Positions 41,824 to 49,907 of a stretch of DNA of 64,000 nt are shown here, piece by piece. The stretch lies in contig DASXDU010000029.1 in NCBI GenBank assembly GCA_036490515.1, positions 186,001-250,000 on the forward strand, given 5' to 3'. How positions within the stretch are numbered: position 1 is the stretch's first letter; the number at the start of each line of letters is the position of its first letter. This DNA comes from Palsa-1150 sp036490515 (GTDB lineage: Bacteria > Myxococcota_A > Polyangia > Polyangiales > Polyangiaceae). The notes under the pieces were generated by a model that had not been told where the DNA came from, searched no databases, and worked only from the letters and a program-made list of their open reading frames with translations. A program made the position numbers and the translations under genes.

Positions 41824-42408
41824 CTACTCGACGACGACCACGTCGCCGGGCCGCAGGCGGAACGTCGACGTGGGCACGCCGTGCGTCAGCTCGTCCCACG
41901 TGAACCGGATGCGGCGCGGAACCGGCGCCTCGCGGAGCACGAAGATCTGGTCCTTGCTCGCGTTCTCCGTGAGGCCACCCCCGGCGGCGAGCGCCTGGAG
42001 CACCCCCGCGTTGCGCTCGAGGGAAAGGGTGCCCGGGTGCTGTACCTCGCCGAGGACCGATACCGTCGTCGGCTGGAACTCGTCGACCGTCACCGTCACG
42101 TTCGGCGAGTTGATGAAGTTCTTGAGGCCGGCCTCGACCTCCTTGGCGACCGTGCCCGGCGTCTTGCCGACGACGACGACGTCGCCGAGGAAGGGAATGG
42201 CGAGCTTGCCGTCGCTGCGCACCTTTGCGCGCGTCGACATCGCCTCCTGCCCGAAGACGCGGACGTTGAGCACGTCGCCGACGACGATGGCGTAGTCGGA
42301 CGAGCCGACCTCGTCGCGCGGGAGCTGCGTGGACCAGACGTACGGTCCGGTGCTCCCGCACCCGATGGAGGCGAGGGCGACGGCGAAGAGGAGGAGGAGA
42401 AGTCGCAT
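41824..42408 (-). CDS. Short OPX (Wza-like) polysaccharide export lipoprotein
   Basis: A 194-residue lipoprotein: MRLLLLLFAVALASIGC signal and lipobox. It has the polysaccharide export (PES) domain (YAIVVGDVLNVRVFGQEAM, VRSDGKLAIPFLGDVVVVGKT, then NVTVTVDEF) and one SLBB domain (TTVSVLGEVQHPGTLSLE...). It ends at RPGDVVVVE, so it lacks the extra SLBB domains and the C-terminal amphipathic helix that forms the outer-membrane pore in Wza. It must rely on another protein to cross the outer membrane, most likely the barrel encoded three bases downstream. The ATG at 42408 places the signal first. It lies 118 bases after the flippase gene. Confidence 0.9.
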   Translation of the reverse strand: MRLLLLLFAVALASIGCGSTGPYVWSTQLPRDEVGSSDYAIVVGDVLNVRVFGQEAMSTRAKVRSDGKLAIPFLGDVVVVGKTPGTVAKEVEAGLKNFINSPNVTVTVDEFQPTTVSVLGEVQHPGTLSLERNAGVLQALAAGGGLTENASKDQIFVLREAPVPRRIRFTWDELTHGVPTSTFRLRPGDVVVVE

Positions 42409-42478
42409 GGGAGAGCTCAGGAGAAGCAAATCCTCGGCCCGAGCACAAGAAGAGTCGTAACCCGACCCATCCAGTCGT

Positions 42479-42498
42479 CACCCGGTGTCCCCCGGGTG
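42479..42498 (-). terminator. Hairpin between the flippase and OPX genes
   Basis: CACCCGG (42479-42485) and CCGGGTG (42492-42498) form a 7-bp stem with a 6-base loop, 28 bases after the flippase stop on the minus strand. No T tract. It could attenuate transcription between the two gene pairs. Confidence 0.35.
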
Positions 42499-42526
42499 CC
42501 GAGTGTGCGACGCTCCCCGAACGCCG

Positions 42527-44062
42527 TCAGGCGTGGGCCGGCTTGCGCATCGCCTCGCGCACGGTCGAGAGCATCTCGCGCGGGCGCAGCGCGCCGACGG
42601 CGATGGCGAGCCCGATGTAGAGCACGGCGTCGACGAGGACGCGCAGGGCGCCCCCCGCGCCGAGCCTGTGGCCCAGCAGCAGGTGCACGCCGACGACGAC
42701 GGCGTAGACGGCGAGGCCGCGTGCCACGGTGCTGACGCTGCGCCGATCGAATGCCCCGGGCCCGATGGTGATCCCCATGCAGAGGGTGACGCAGATCTCC
42801 GTGCCGAGCGCGGCGGCCGCGCACCCGGTGCCGCCCCCGCCCTCGCCCAGCATCGGAACGGAGTAGCGCACGAAGAGGAGGTTCAGCCCCGCGTTGACGA
42901 CGAGACCGGCAATCGAGATCCACGCGACGGTCCAGGCGCGCTCGAGCATGACGAGGGTCATCGCGTAGATGATCGCTGCGTAGGTGAGGACGACCATCGT
43001 CGCGAGGACCCGCAGCGCGGTGACGGCGCCGGCGTAGGGCGCACCGAAGATCAGGTGGATCCAGAAGTCGGCGCCCAGGTTGATCACCAGGGAGACGGGC
43101 ATCGCCAGGGAGAGAATGAGCTCCATCGAGCGGCAGACGTGGTCGAAAAGCTCCTTGCGCGAGCGATCGGCCGCGCGCGCCAGCATCGGCGTGAGCACCC
43201 AGCCGATGATCGGCGTGATGAGGAGGGTCAGCTGCGTGAGCTGGGCAGCCGCACCGTAGAGGCCGACCTCCTTGCTGCCCGCAGTGAACTCGAGGAGCGA
43301 CACGTCGAGCTTGCCGTAGGCAGTCGTCGCGATGCCCGCGACGTAGTACGGCAGGCTGCTGAGGAGCATCCGCTTGGTCGCGCCCCAGTCGACGCGGAAG
43401 ACGAGCCCGAGGTGCTCCTTCGCCAGCCAGGTGAGGACGACGACCTCGATGGCCTCGGACGCCAGGAAGGACGCGCCGTAGGGCCAGAAGCCGACGTTGG
43501 TCGCGATCGCGAGGAGGATGCCCACGGCCCAGACGACCTTCGTCACCACCGACAGGATGCTCTGGCCGCGGACACGCCCCTTGGCGTGGAGCATCGCTCC
43601 CAGTGTGCCGTTCGCGGTCACCGCGAACTGCGTCAGCGCGTAGAGGATGACCAGCGCGATCACGTCCCCCGACCGGTGGCCGCCGAGCAGGACCGCCACG
43701 ATGATCCCGAGCAGCCCCGCGGTCATCGCGATGCGGACGAGGAACGACCCGCCGTAGAACTCGTTGGCGATCGCCGGGCGGACCGCGACCTCCTTGCGGA
43801 TGTACTGCTCCATGCCGAGGCCGAGCACCACGAACAGCGTCGTCGTGAAGGCGTCCGCCCAGTTGAGCGTGCCGAAGTCCGTCGGGCCGAGGTGCCGAGG
43901 CAGCACGAACACGCGGATCGCGAGCCCGATGCTCCACGTGAAGACGAGCGCACCACCGAGCGTGAAGGCGTTCTTGATCGCGAGGAAAACCGCGCTGCGG
44001 GCGTCCACGTCGGGGGCGCTCGTGTTCAGCAAGGCGGCGGCCTCTTCGTTCTGCTGCGGCAC
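42527..44062 (-). CDS. wzx: Wzx-type polysaccharide flippase (MOP superfamily)
   Basis: A 511-residue membrane protein with about twelve to fourteen helices. The pattern is that of the polysaccharide transport branch of the MOP exporters: a short cytoplasmic N terminus, NAFTLGGALVFTWSIGLAIR in helix 1, LPRHLGPTDFGTLNWADAF between helices 1 and 2, and repeats of the two six-helix bundles. It should flip the lipid-linked repeat unit to the periplasm. GTG 44062 was chosen, 17 bases after the stop of the oxygenase gene, because upstream codons belong to that gene. No dedicated helper is fused. Confidence 0.9.
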   Translation of the reverse strand: MPQQNEEAAALLNTSAPDVDARSAVFLAIKNAFTLGGALVFTWSIGLAIRVFVLPRHLGPTDFGTLNWADAFTTTLFVVLGLGMEQYIRKEVAVRPAIANEFYGGSFLVRIAMTAGLLGIIVAVLLGGHRSGDVIALVILYALTQFAVTANGTLGAMLHAKGRVRGQSILSVVTKVVWAVGILLAIATNVGFWPYGASFLASEAIEVVVLTWLAKEHLGLVFRVDWGATKRMLLSSLPYYVAGIATTAYGKLDVSLLEFTAGSKEVGLYGAAAQLTQLTLLITPIIGWVLTPMLARAADRSRKELFDHVCRSMELILSLAMPVSLVINLGADFWIHLIFGAPYAGAVTALRVLATMVVLTYAAIIYAMTLVMLERAWTVAWISIAGLVVNAGLNLLFVRYSVPMLGEGGGGTGCAAAALGTEICVTLCMGITIGPGAFDRRSVSTVARGLAVYAVVVGVHLLLGHRLGAGGALRVLVDAVLYIGLAIAVGALRPREMLSTVREAMRKPAHA

Positions 44063-44079
44063 GTCCGCGGTCCCCCGCG

Positions 44080-44982
44080 TCAGGCTCGCGCCCGGTCCGG
44101 GAGGCACGCGCGCTGCCGATCGTCGGTGTTGGCGCGAATGTACGCGAGCGCTTCGTCGGACAGAGGCATTGTCGGGTACGACTTGACCGCCGTCGTCGAG
44201 GTCCACGAAAAGGTGATCGAGTAGCGGTCGGTCGTCCGCGGAGGCTGGGCGCGGTGGAACACCTTGCAGGTGTCGGCCATGACCGCCGAGTGGGACCGCG
44301 CGAGGCATTCCACCCACTCGGACCGAGGGAGGGCGCTCGCCATTTCTCCGTCGGTGACGAAGCCCGAGGAGTACCGCAAGCGCCCGGCAGTCTTGATGGT
44401 CACCGGGCGGGAGAGGAACTGGAACGGGCCCCCGCCGGGAGCGACGTCGTTCAGGTAGAGGATGATCTTGAACATCCGCCGGTCCTCGGCGTCGATGTGC
44501 CACTGGCGCACGTCGGTGAGCTTGCCGTCGGCGATCTCGCGGCGAAGGTCGCCGCCGTGATAGCGGATCGGCAGCCCCACGTAGTTCTCGACGAAATCGA
44601 GCAGGCGCTTGCCGAGCCCCCACATGTAGATCTCGGGGTGCTCCATCAGCCGGCCCATGGGCAGGCGCGGCGCATTCTGGCCGTTCACCGGCTGCGCGCG
44701 GAGCTCGCCCGCCAGCACGTCGCACGCGGCGAGCATCTCGCGCGTGCCGGGCAGGCCCATGTCCTCGACCGGCATGATGTACGCGCCCTGCGTACGCAAC
44801 GCTTGCAGAAGCGGCAGATCGTCGGCGTGAATCTGCGGCAAGTGGAGCGAGTGCTCCTCGAGAGCCGTCAGGTACCCATAGCCGAGGACGGCACGGACGC
44901 CGGGAAGGCGAAACAGTTCTCGCTTCAACTTGTTGGCGGCGCGACCGAGGACGTCGCTCTTCGCCATGTAGCCCATGAGCAT
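44080..44982 (-). CDS. Phytanoyl-CoA dioxygenase-like Fe(II)/2-oxoglutarate oxygenase
   Basis: A 300-residue soluble protein of the PhyH-like group. Metal triad: H-x-D in RQWHIDAEDRR and the distal His in CKVFHRAQPP; the 2-oxoglutarate-binding Arg is in TTDRYSITFSW. The strand FKIILYLNDVAPGGGPFQFL matches the family well. It would hydroxylate a small molecule or a lipid-linked intermediate. It lies 17 bases upstream of the flippase gene in the same direction, so hydroxylation of a polymer building block is a fair guess. ATG 44982 is used; in-frame ATGs at 44976 and 44967 cannot be excluded. Confidence 0.78.
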   Translation of the reverse strand: MLMGYMAKSDVLGRAANKLKRELFRLPGVRAVLGYGYLTALEEHSLHLPQIHADDLPLLQALRTQGAYIMPVEDMGLPGTREMLAACDVLAGELRAQPVNGQNAPRLPMGRLMEHPEIYMWGLGKRLLDFVENYVGLPIRYHGGDLRREIADGKLTDVRQWHIDAEDRRMFKIILYLNDVAPGGGPFQFLSRPVTIKTAGRLRYSSGFVTDGEMASALPRSEWVECLARSHSAVMADTCKVFHRAQPPRTTDRYSITFSWTSTTAVKSYPTMPLSDEALAYIRANTDDRQRACLPDRARA

Positions 44983-45082
44983 CGAAGCACGCGTCTCCGC
45001 GAGTGGCAGCAGAGCGCGGAATCTAGTCGCGGGCAGGGTACCGAGCAAGGCGGGCACCGAACGAGCCGGCCGGGCACCGCGA

Positions 45083-45113
45083 GCAACACGGACAGGGGCA
45101 ACACGGGCAACAC
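45083..45113. repeat. Three direct copies of GCAACAC
   Basis: GCAACAC occurs at 45083-45089, 45098-45104 and 45107-45113, in the 289-base divergent gap between the oxygenase (start 44982) and the phosphoesterase (start 45272). This is a possible protein-binding cluster or a small expansion; the spacing is irregular (15 and 9 bases). Confidence 0.25.
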
Positions 45114-45271
45114 TGCTCTCGTGGGGCGAACGCGCATGTGGGCTCGTCTGCAGCATGTCGATGCGATGCGCCGGGATCCGCGGCGCCCTCCCGTGCGAGC
45201 GAGGCGAACGGCTCGATCCCCGGCGTGCCTGCAAGTACCGCGCTACGGCGAAGTCGACTAGAGTCTGGAAC

Positions 45272-46891
45272 GTGTTCTACCGGCCTGGACACACGCGCGC
45301 CCGGCGATGGTTTCCCGGCGCGGCCACGGTCACCGGACCCCTTCTCGCCACCGCCACCGCCCTCGCGGCCGTCTCCACCGGCTGCGACGACGCGGGCACG
45401 GCCCCGGGCCTTGCCGACGCCACGGCAGGCGCGGCCGACGCCGGCGACGAGGCCGGCGAGCTCCTCTCTCCCCCGCCCTTCGCACGGACGCAGACCGAGA
45501 GCGAGCTCGCCCCCCAGCGGCAGGCGTGCGCCTTCGGCCCGGGCGCGTGGCCCGGCGAGACGATCGGCACCGAGTACCCCGTGGGATCGGACATCCCCAT
45601 CGACCACATCATCGTGATCATGCAGGAGAATCGCTCCTTCGATCACTACCTCGGACGGCTCGTCGCACAGGGCTACTACGCACCAGGCGACTTCACGACG
45701 GGTGGAGACGCGGGCGCGGGCGACGCGGGCCCTGGGGACGTGGGCGCCGGGCCGACAGGCGACGCGGCCACGGGCTCGGGCTTCGCGCACTCCGACCAGC
45801 TCGACGGGCCGCCTGCGGGATGGTCGAACCGCGACGCGGACGGCGGCTTGGTCGTACCGCACCCGGACGACGAGCACTGCTTCGGCGCGGACCACAGCTG
45901 GGGGGCGGAGCACGACGACTACGACGACGGCAAGCTCGATCACTTCGTCCTGCAGAACGAGCCCGACGGCGAGCGCACGTTCTTCTACGAGGACGACACG
46001 GTCATCCCCTTCTACTACGGGCTCGCGAGCACGTTCGCCGTCGGCGACCGCACGTTCTGCTCCGTCCTCAGCTCCACGTGGCCGAACCGCTTCTTCCTCA
46101 TGGCGGGAACGTCGTTCGGCATCGGCGACAACTCGTTCGCGACGCTCGACACGCCGGATCACCCCGCGGCCCAGATCTTCTCCCTCCTCGAGGAGGGCGG
46201 CCACACGTGGAAGGACTACACGGACGGCCCGCACATGGTGCAGTTCTTCCCCTACTTCGGGTGGACGAAGGACGCGCTCTCGAAATTCGACGACGTGCAG
46301 TGCGGGCTGATGGCGGACATCGCCAACGACACCCTGCCCGACGTCGCGTTCGTGATGGGCGACGAGGTGGACGAGGACTCCGACGAGGGACCTTCGGATC
46401 TGCCAGGCATAGGCGGGCAGCTCGTCGAGCAGATCGTCCGCAACCTCTGGGCGTCACCCGCGTGGAAGCACACGGCGGTCTTCATCACGTACGACGAGAA
46501 CGGGGGGATGGCGGACCACGTCGCGCCCGCCCCGGCGTGCGCTCCGGACGCCTACTCGCCGCATGACGAGAACGGAGACCCGCTCACGCCCGGCGCCTTC
46601 GATCAGACGGGGTTCCGCGTCCCGTTCCTCGTCGTGTCACCGTACGCGCGCGCACACTTCGTGTCGCACGTGGTCCACGACCACACGTCCATCCTGCGCT
46701 TCATCGAGGCGCGGTTCGGCCTGCCCGCGCTCACGGCGCGCGACGCGAACGCCGCACCGCCGCTCGAGATGTTCGACTTCCAGGACCCGCCATTCCTGAC
46801 GCCCCCCACGATCACGGCGCACACGCCCGTCGACCCGGCGGTTCTGGCCTCGTGTGGCCAGAAGCTCGCGCCGCTTTCGTGCACGCACTGA
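45272..46891 (+). CDS. Secreted phosphoesterase (phospholipase C/acid phosphatase AcpA family), lipoprotein
   Basis: A 539-residue lipoprotein. The signal ends in ALAAVSTGC. The catalytic domain carries the family blocks: HIIVIMQENRSFDHYLG (metal-binding Glu, Asn and the start region), SSTWPNRFFLMAGTS, VFITYDENGGMADHVAP (metal Asp/Glu) and PFLVVSPYARAHFVSHVVHDHTS (His ligands). A Gly/Asp/Ala insertion (about residues 145-170) interrupts the fold. Members hydrolyse phosphate esters such as phosphatidylcholine outside the cell. The GTG at 45272 puts the signal first; longer in-frame starts add only Arg-rich residues. The target lipid or ester is not readable. Confidence 0.87.
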   Translation: MFYRPGHTRARRWFPGAATVTGPLLATATALAAVSTGCDDAGTAPGLADATAGAADAGDEAGELLSPPPFARTQTESELAPQRQACAFGPGAWPGETIGTEYPVGSDIPIDHIIVIMQENRSFDHYLGRLVAQGYYAPGDFTTGGDAGAGDAGPGDVGAGPTGDAATGSGFAHSDQLDGPPAGWSNRDADGGLVVPHPDDEHCFGADHSWGAEHDDYDDGKLDHFVLQNEPDGERTFFYEDDTVIPFYYGLASTFAVGDRTFCSVLSSTWPNRFFLMAGTSFGIGDNSFATLDTPDHPAAQIFSLLEEGGHTWKDYTDGPHMVQFFPYFGWTKDALSKFDDVQCGLMADIANDTLPDVAFVMGDEVDEDSDEGPSDLPGIGGQLVEQIVRNLWASPAWKHTAVFITYDENGGMADHVAPAPACAPDAYSPHDENGDPLTPGAFDQTGFRVPFLVVSPYARAHFVSHVVHDHTSILRFIEARFGLPALTARDANAAPPLEMFDFQDPPFLTPPTITAHTPVDPAVLASCGQKLAPLSCTH

Positions 46892-46908
46892 CGCGCGCGG
46901 GGAGCCGG

Positions 46909-46929
46909 GGGGCGAGCAACCCTCGCCCC
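46909..46929. terminator. Bidirectional stem-loop between convergent genes
   Basis: GGGGCGAG (46909-46916) pairs perfectly with CTCGCCCC (46922-46929) across a 5-base loop, between the phosphoesterase stop (46891) and the cold-shock gene stop (46948). Its position suits a shared terminator. Confidence 0.5.
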
Positions 46930-46947
46930 GGGCCGGCCTCCACTCGA

Positions 46948-47154
46948 CTACTGCGCGGGGCGGACGTTCTCCGCCTGCAGGCCCTTGGGGCCCTGCTTCA
47001 CCTCGAACTCGACCTTCTGCCCCTCCTGGAGGGAGCGGAAGCCCTGCACCTGGATGGCGGTCTGGTGGCAGAACACGTCTGCGCCCCCGTCATCCTGGGT
47101 GATGAAGCCGAAACCCTTCGCGTCGTTGAACCACTTCACGGTGCCTTTGGCCAT
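46948..47154 (-). CDS. csp: Cold-shock protein (CspA family)
   Basis: A 68-residue single-domain nucleic acid chaperone. The sequence MAKGTVKWFNDAKGFGFI contains RNP1 (KGFGFI), and RNP2 reads VFCHQTAI, where His is followed by Gln instead of the more usual F-V-H-F/Y. The length is typical. It binds single-stranded RNA and DNA and loosens RNA structure. It has its own unit: the neighbours converge or diverge. The Cys in RNP2 is a small difference from the E. coli proteins. Confidence 0.97.
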   Translation of the reverse strand: MAKGTVKWFNDAKGFGFITQDDGGADVFCHQTAIQVQGFRSLQEGQKVEFEVKQGPKGLQAENVRPAQ

Positions 47155-47313
47155 GTCACTGCTCTTCTTTCCAACGTCGAGGGGAGCACTTTGCCGCCCC
47201 CGGCCGGAGCCACTTTCGCTCCGGCTGGCCCACGCTGGTAGCGGAATACGGCCTCCGTGGCAATGCGGGACTTGGTTCCGGCCCCCGGGAGCCGTAGTAG
47301 CCTGCCGCCCTTC

Positions 47314-48666
47314 ATGAGGACGTCACTCGGCCCCGGGGAGCTGGATCGGCTCGCGGCGCCCCTTCGCGCGGCCAACGCAGCGTTCATGGCGGCGTACCCC
47401 GGCGAGCGCCCCGACCGGCAGCCCGTACACACGTTCTACGGCGGCGCCCAGCTCTACGAGGCCGACGCGGCGCGAAAGCTCGGCCAGCTGGCGGTGCGGT
47501 CCCTCGAGGAGCACGCTCCCGACGGCGCCGACCTCGGAAGCGCGTTCGGCTTGCCTGCAGCCCTCGCCACCGCCGTGCGAGCGCGGGTCGCCGCCAAGCT
47601 CGCGACCGAGCCGGTCGAAGACCAGCGCATCGACTTCGAGGACGGATACGGCGCCCGCCCGGACTCCGAGGAGGACGGGCACACGGCGGCGTGCGCGAAG
47701 GCCGTCGCTCAGGGCTTGGCCGCGCGGAGCCTCCCGCCGTTCCTCGGCATCCGCATCAAGTCGATGATCGAGGAGACTCGCGCCCGGGCGGTCCGCACGC
47801 TCGATCTATTCCTCACGACGCTTCTCGAGGCGACCGGCGGGGCGCTCCCCTCGGGCTTCGTCGTGATGCTCCCCAAGCCGCAGATCCCGGCGCACGTGGC
47901 GGCGCTCGCGGACGCGCTGGACCTCCTCGAGCCGAGGCTGGGCCTCGCGGCCGGCACGCTGCGGATGGAGATCATGATCGAGCAGGCGCAGGCCGTGATC
48001 GACCGCGAGGGCCGCGTCGCCGTGCCGGGCCTCGTGCGCGCCGCGCGCGGGCGGTGCATCGCGGCCCACTTCGGGACGTACGACTACACGGCGAGCCTCG
48101 GCATCACCGCGGCCCACCAGCACATGACGCACCCGGCGTGCGACTTCGCGAAGCACTGCATTCAGGCGTCGCTCGCGGGGACGGGCATCTGGCTGAGCGA
48201 CGGCGCCACGAGCGTCATGCCGGTGGGGGACCGCGCGACGGTGCACGCCGCGTGGCGACTCCAGGCGGAGCACGTGCGCCACTCGCTCGCGGGCGGCTTC
48301 TACCAGGGGTGGGATCTGCACCCGGCGCAGCTCGTCGCGCGGTACGTCGCGAACTACGCGTTCTACCTCGAGGCCCTGCCGGCGGCGACGGCGCGCCTCT
48401 CGAACTTCGTCGCCAAAGCCGCGCAGGCGACGCTCGTCGGCGAGGTCTTCGACGACGCGGCGACCGGGCAGGCCCTCCTCAACTTCTTCCTGCGCGGGCT
48501 CGGATGCGGCGCGGTGACCGAGGCCGAGGTGCTCGCGACGGGGCTCACGCTCGACGAGCTGCGATCGCGTTCGTTCCTGAAGATCCTCGCGGGGCGGCGC
48601 GCCGCCGCGTCCCTGGGCACGAACGCGGGCGCGACTCCGAGCGCACGCGCCGGCGCGAAGCCATGA
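47314..48666 (+). CDS. HpcH/HpaI aldolase/citrate lyase-like protein coupled to puuD
   Basis: A 450-residue protein with the TIM-barrel pattern of the HpcH/HpaI-CitE superfamily: RIDFEDGYGA (metal acidic residues), LGIRIKSMIEETRARAVR (Arg, Glu), VVMLPKPQ, LRMEIMIEQAQAV (metal Glu) and AAHFGTYDYTASLG. Members cleave or form C-C bonds with pyruvate- or acyl-CoA-type substrates. Its stop overlaps the puuD start (ATGA), and similar proteins are, as I recall, often annotated near urate genes. A role in using the glyoxylate released from ureidoglycolate is a guess. ATG 47314 was chosen because the frame upstream has no family sequence. Confidence 0.75.
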   Translation: MRTSLGPGELDRLAAPLRAANAAFMAAYPGERPDRQPVHTFYGGAQLYEADAARKLGQLAVRSLEEHAPDGADLGSAFGLPAALATAVRARVAAKLATEPVEDQRIDFEDGYGARPDSEEDGHTAACAKAVAQGLAARSLPPFLGIRIKSMIEETRARAVRTLDLFLTTLLEATGGALPSGFVVMLPKPQIPAHVAALADALDLLEPRLGLAAGTLRMEIMIEQAQAVIDREGRVAVPGLVRAARGRCIAAHFGTYDYTASLGITAAHQHMTHPACDFAKHCIQASLAGTGIWLSDGATSVMPVGDRATVHAAWRLQAEHVRHSLAGGFYQGWDLHPAQLVARYVANYAFYLEALPAATARLSNFVAKAAQATLVGEVFDDAATGQALLNFFLRGLGCGAVTEAEVLATGLTLDELRSRSFLKILAGRRAAASLGTNAGATPSARAGAKP

Positions 48667-49862
48667 TCGAGCAGGGCCTCCGCGAGCTCCTCGACGTCCT
48701 GCTCCGCTGGGTGCACGTCATCGCGGGCATCATGTGGGTCGGCAACTCGCTCCTCTTCAACTGGCTCGACCGCAACCTCGTCCGCGACGACGGCGCGGGC
48801 GAGCGCCACCTCGGGCGCATCTGGCTCCTCCACTCCGGCGGCTTCTACGACGTGGAGAAGAAGTTCCTCGCGCCGAACGAGATGCCCAAGGTCCTCCACT
48901 GGTTCAAGTGGCAGGCCTACACGACGTGGATGACGGGTTTCCTCCTGCTCGTCCTCCTCTACTGGACCGGCGGCTCGGCGCTCATGACGGATCCGAGCGT
49001 CGCGCACCTCACGCCGGCGCAGGGGGCGCACGTCGGCGTGGCCGTCGTCGTCGGTGCGTGGATCGTCTACGACGGCCTCTGGCGGCTCCTCGGACGCTAC
49101 GAGGGCGTGGCGACGGCGATCTCGCTCGCGATCGTCGCGGGCGCCATCTGGGGGCTGACGCATCTGCTGAGCGGGCGGGCAGCGTTCATCCACGTCGGCG
49201 CGATGCTCGGGACGTGCATGGCGGGCAACGTCGCGATGCACATCGTGCCGTCGCAGCGAAAGCTCGTGGCGGCGACACGCGAGGGGCGCGTGCAGAATCC
49301 AGAGGACAGCAAGCACGCGAAGCAGCGCTCCATCCACAACAACTACATGACGTTCCCGCTCATCTTCACGATGCTGAGCAACCACTTCAGCATCGTGTAC
49401 GGGAACGCGTACGCGTGGCTGCTCCTCGGCGTCCTCTTCGTGGGCGGGGCGCTCGTGCGCCACTGGCTCAACGTGCGCTTCACGTTCCACGCGTGGCTCC
49501 CGGCGCTCGTGGGGACGGTCGTCGTCAGCGTCGGCATCGTCGCCGTCTTCGTCGCGCGACCGGCCGACGGGCGCATCGCGAACCTGCCGGCGGGGCCGCC
49601 CGTCGCGTTCTCGTCGGTGCAGTTCGTCCTGCACGAACGGTGCACGCCGTGCCACTCCGACCACCCGGCGCTCATCTCCAACCCGCCCGCCCCGGCCGGC
49701 GTGCGCTTCGACACGCCCGACGAGGTGTCGACGTGGAAGGAGCGCATCCGCGCGCGCGCCGTCGTGACGCGGTCGATGCCGCTCAACAACCGCACGGGGA
49801 TGACCGACGAGGAGCGCGACACGCTCGCGCAGTGGTTCATCCAGGGTGCGCCGACGAAGTGA
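48663..49862 (+). CDS. puuD: Urate oxidase, membrane PuuD type with cytochrome c domain
   Basis: A 399-residue inner-membrane protein. The N-terminal part (about 1-300) has about eight hydrophobic helices with conserved His/Arg positions (RWVHVIAGIMWVGNSLLFNW, GGFYDVEKK, HIVPSQRKL, NNYMTFPL). The C-terminal part is a short cytochrome c domain with the heme site CTPCH near residue 326 and a late Met (RSMPLNN) as probable axial ligand. This is the PuuD layout: it oxidises urate to 5-hydroxyisourate and passes electrons through cytochrome c, avoiding hydrogen peroxide. It is coupled to the upstream aldolase-like gene by a 4-base overlap. The downstream enzymes of the path lie at 50951-54125 on the other strand. 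Confidence 0.9.
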   Translation: MIEQGLRELLDVLLRWVHVIAGIMWVGNSLLFNWLDRNLVRDDGAGERHLGRIWLLHSGGFYDVEKKFLAPNEMPKVLHWFKWQAYTTWMTGFLLLVLLYWTGGSALMTDPSVAHLTPAQGAHVGVAVVVGAWIVYDGLWRLLGRYEGVATAISLAIVAGAIWGLTHLLSGRAAFIHVGAMLGTCMAGNVAMHIVPSQRKLVAATREGRVQNPEDSKHAKQRSIHNNYMTFPLIFTMLSNHFSIVYGNAYAWLLLGVLFVGGALVRHWLNVRFTFHAWLPALVGTVVVSVGIVAVFVARPADGRIANLPAGPPVAFSSVQFVLHERCTPCHSDHPALISNPPAPAGVRFDTPDEVSTWKERIRARAVVTRSMPLNNRTGMTDEERDTLAQWFIQGAPTK

Positions 49863-49907
49863 GTGTGCGAAGGCTCGGCTCCGCCGGCGCGACCCCGCGC
49901 CCGCGAA

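Noticed and set aside
41821..42481. N-terminal extension of the beta-barrel gene through the OPX gene
   Set aside because: An in-frame TAG lies one codon before the ATG at 41820; the long frame in this area is a different reading frame.
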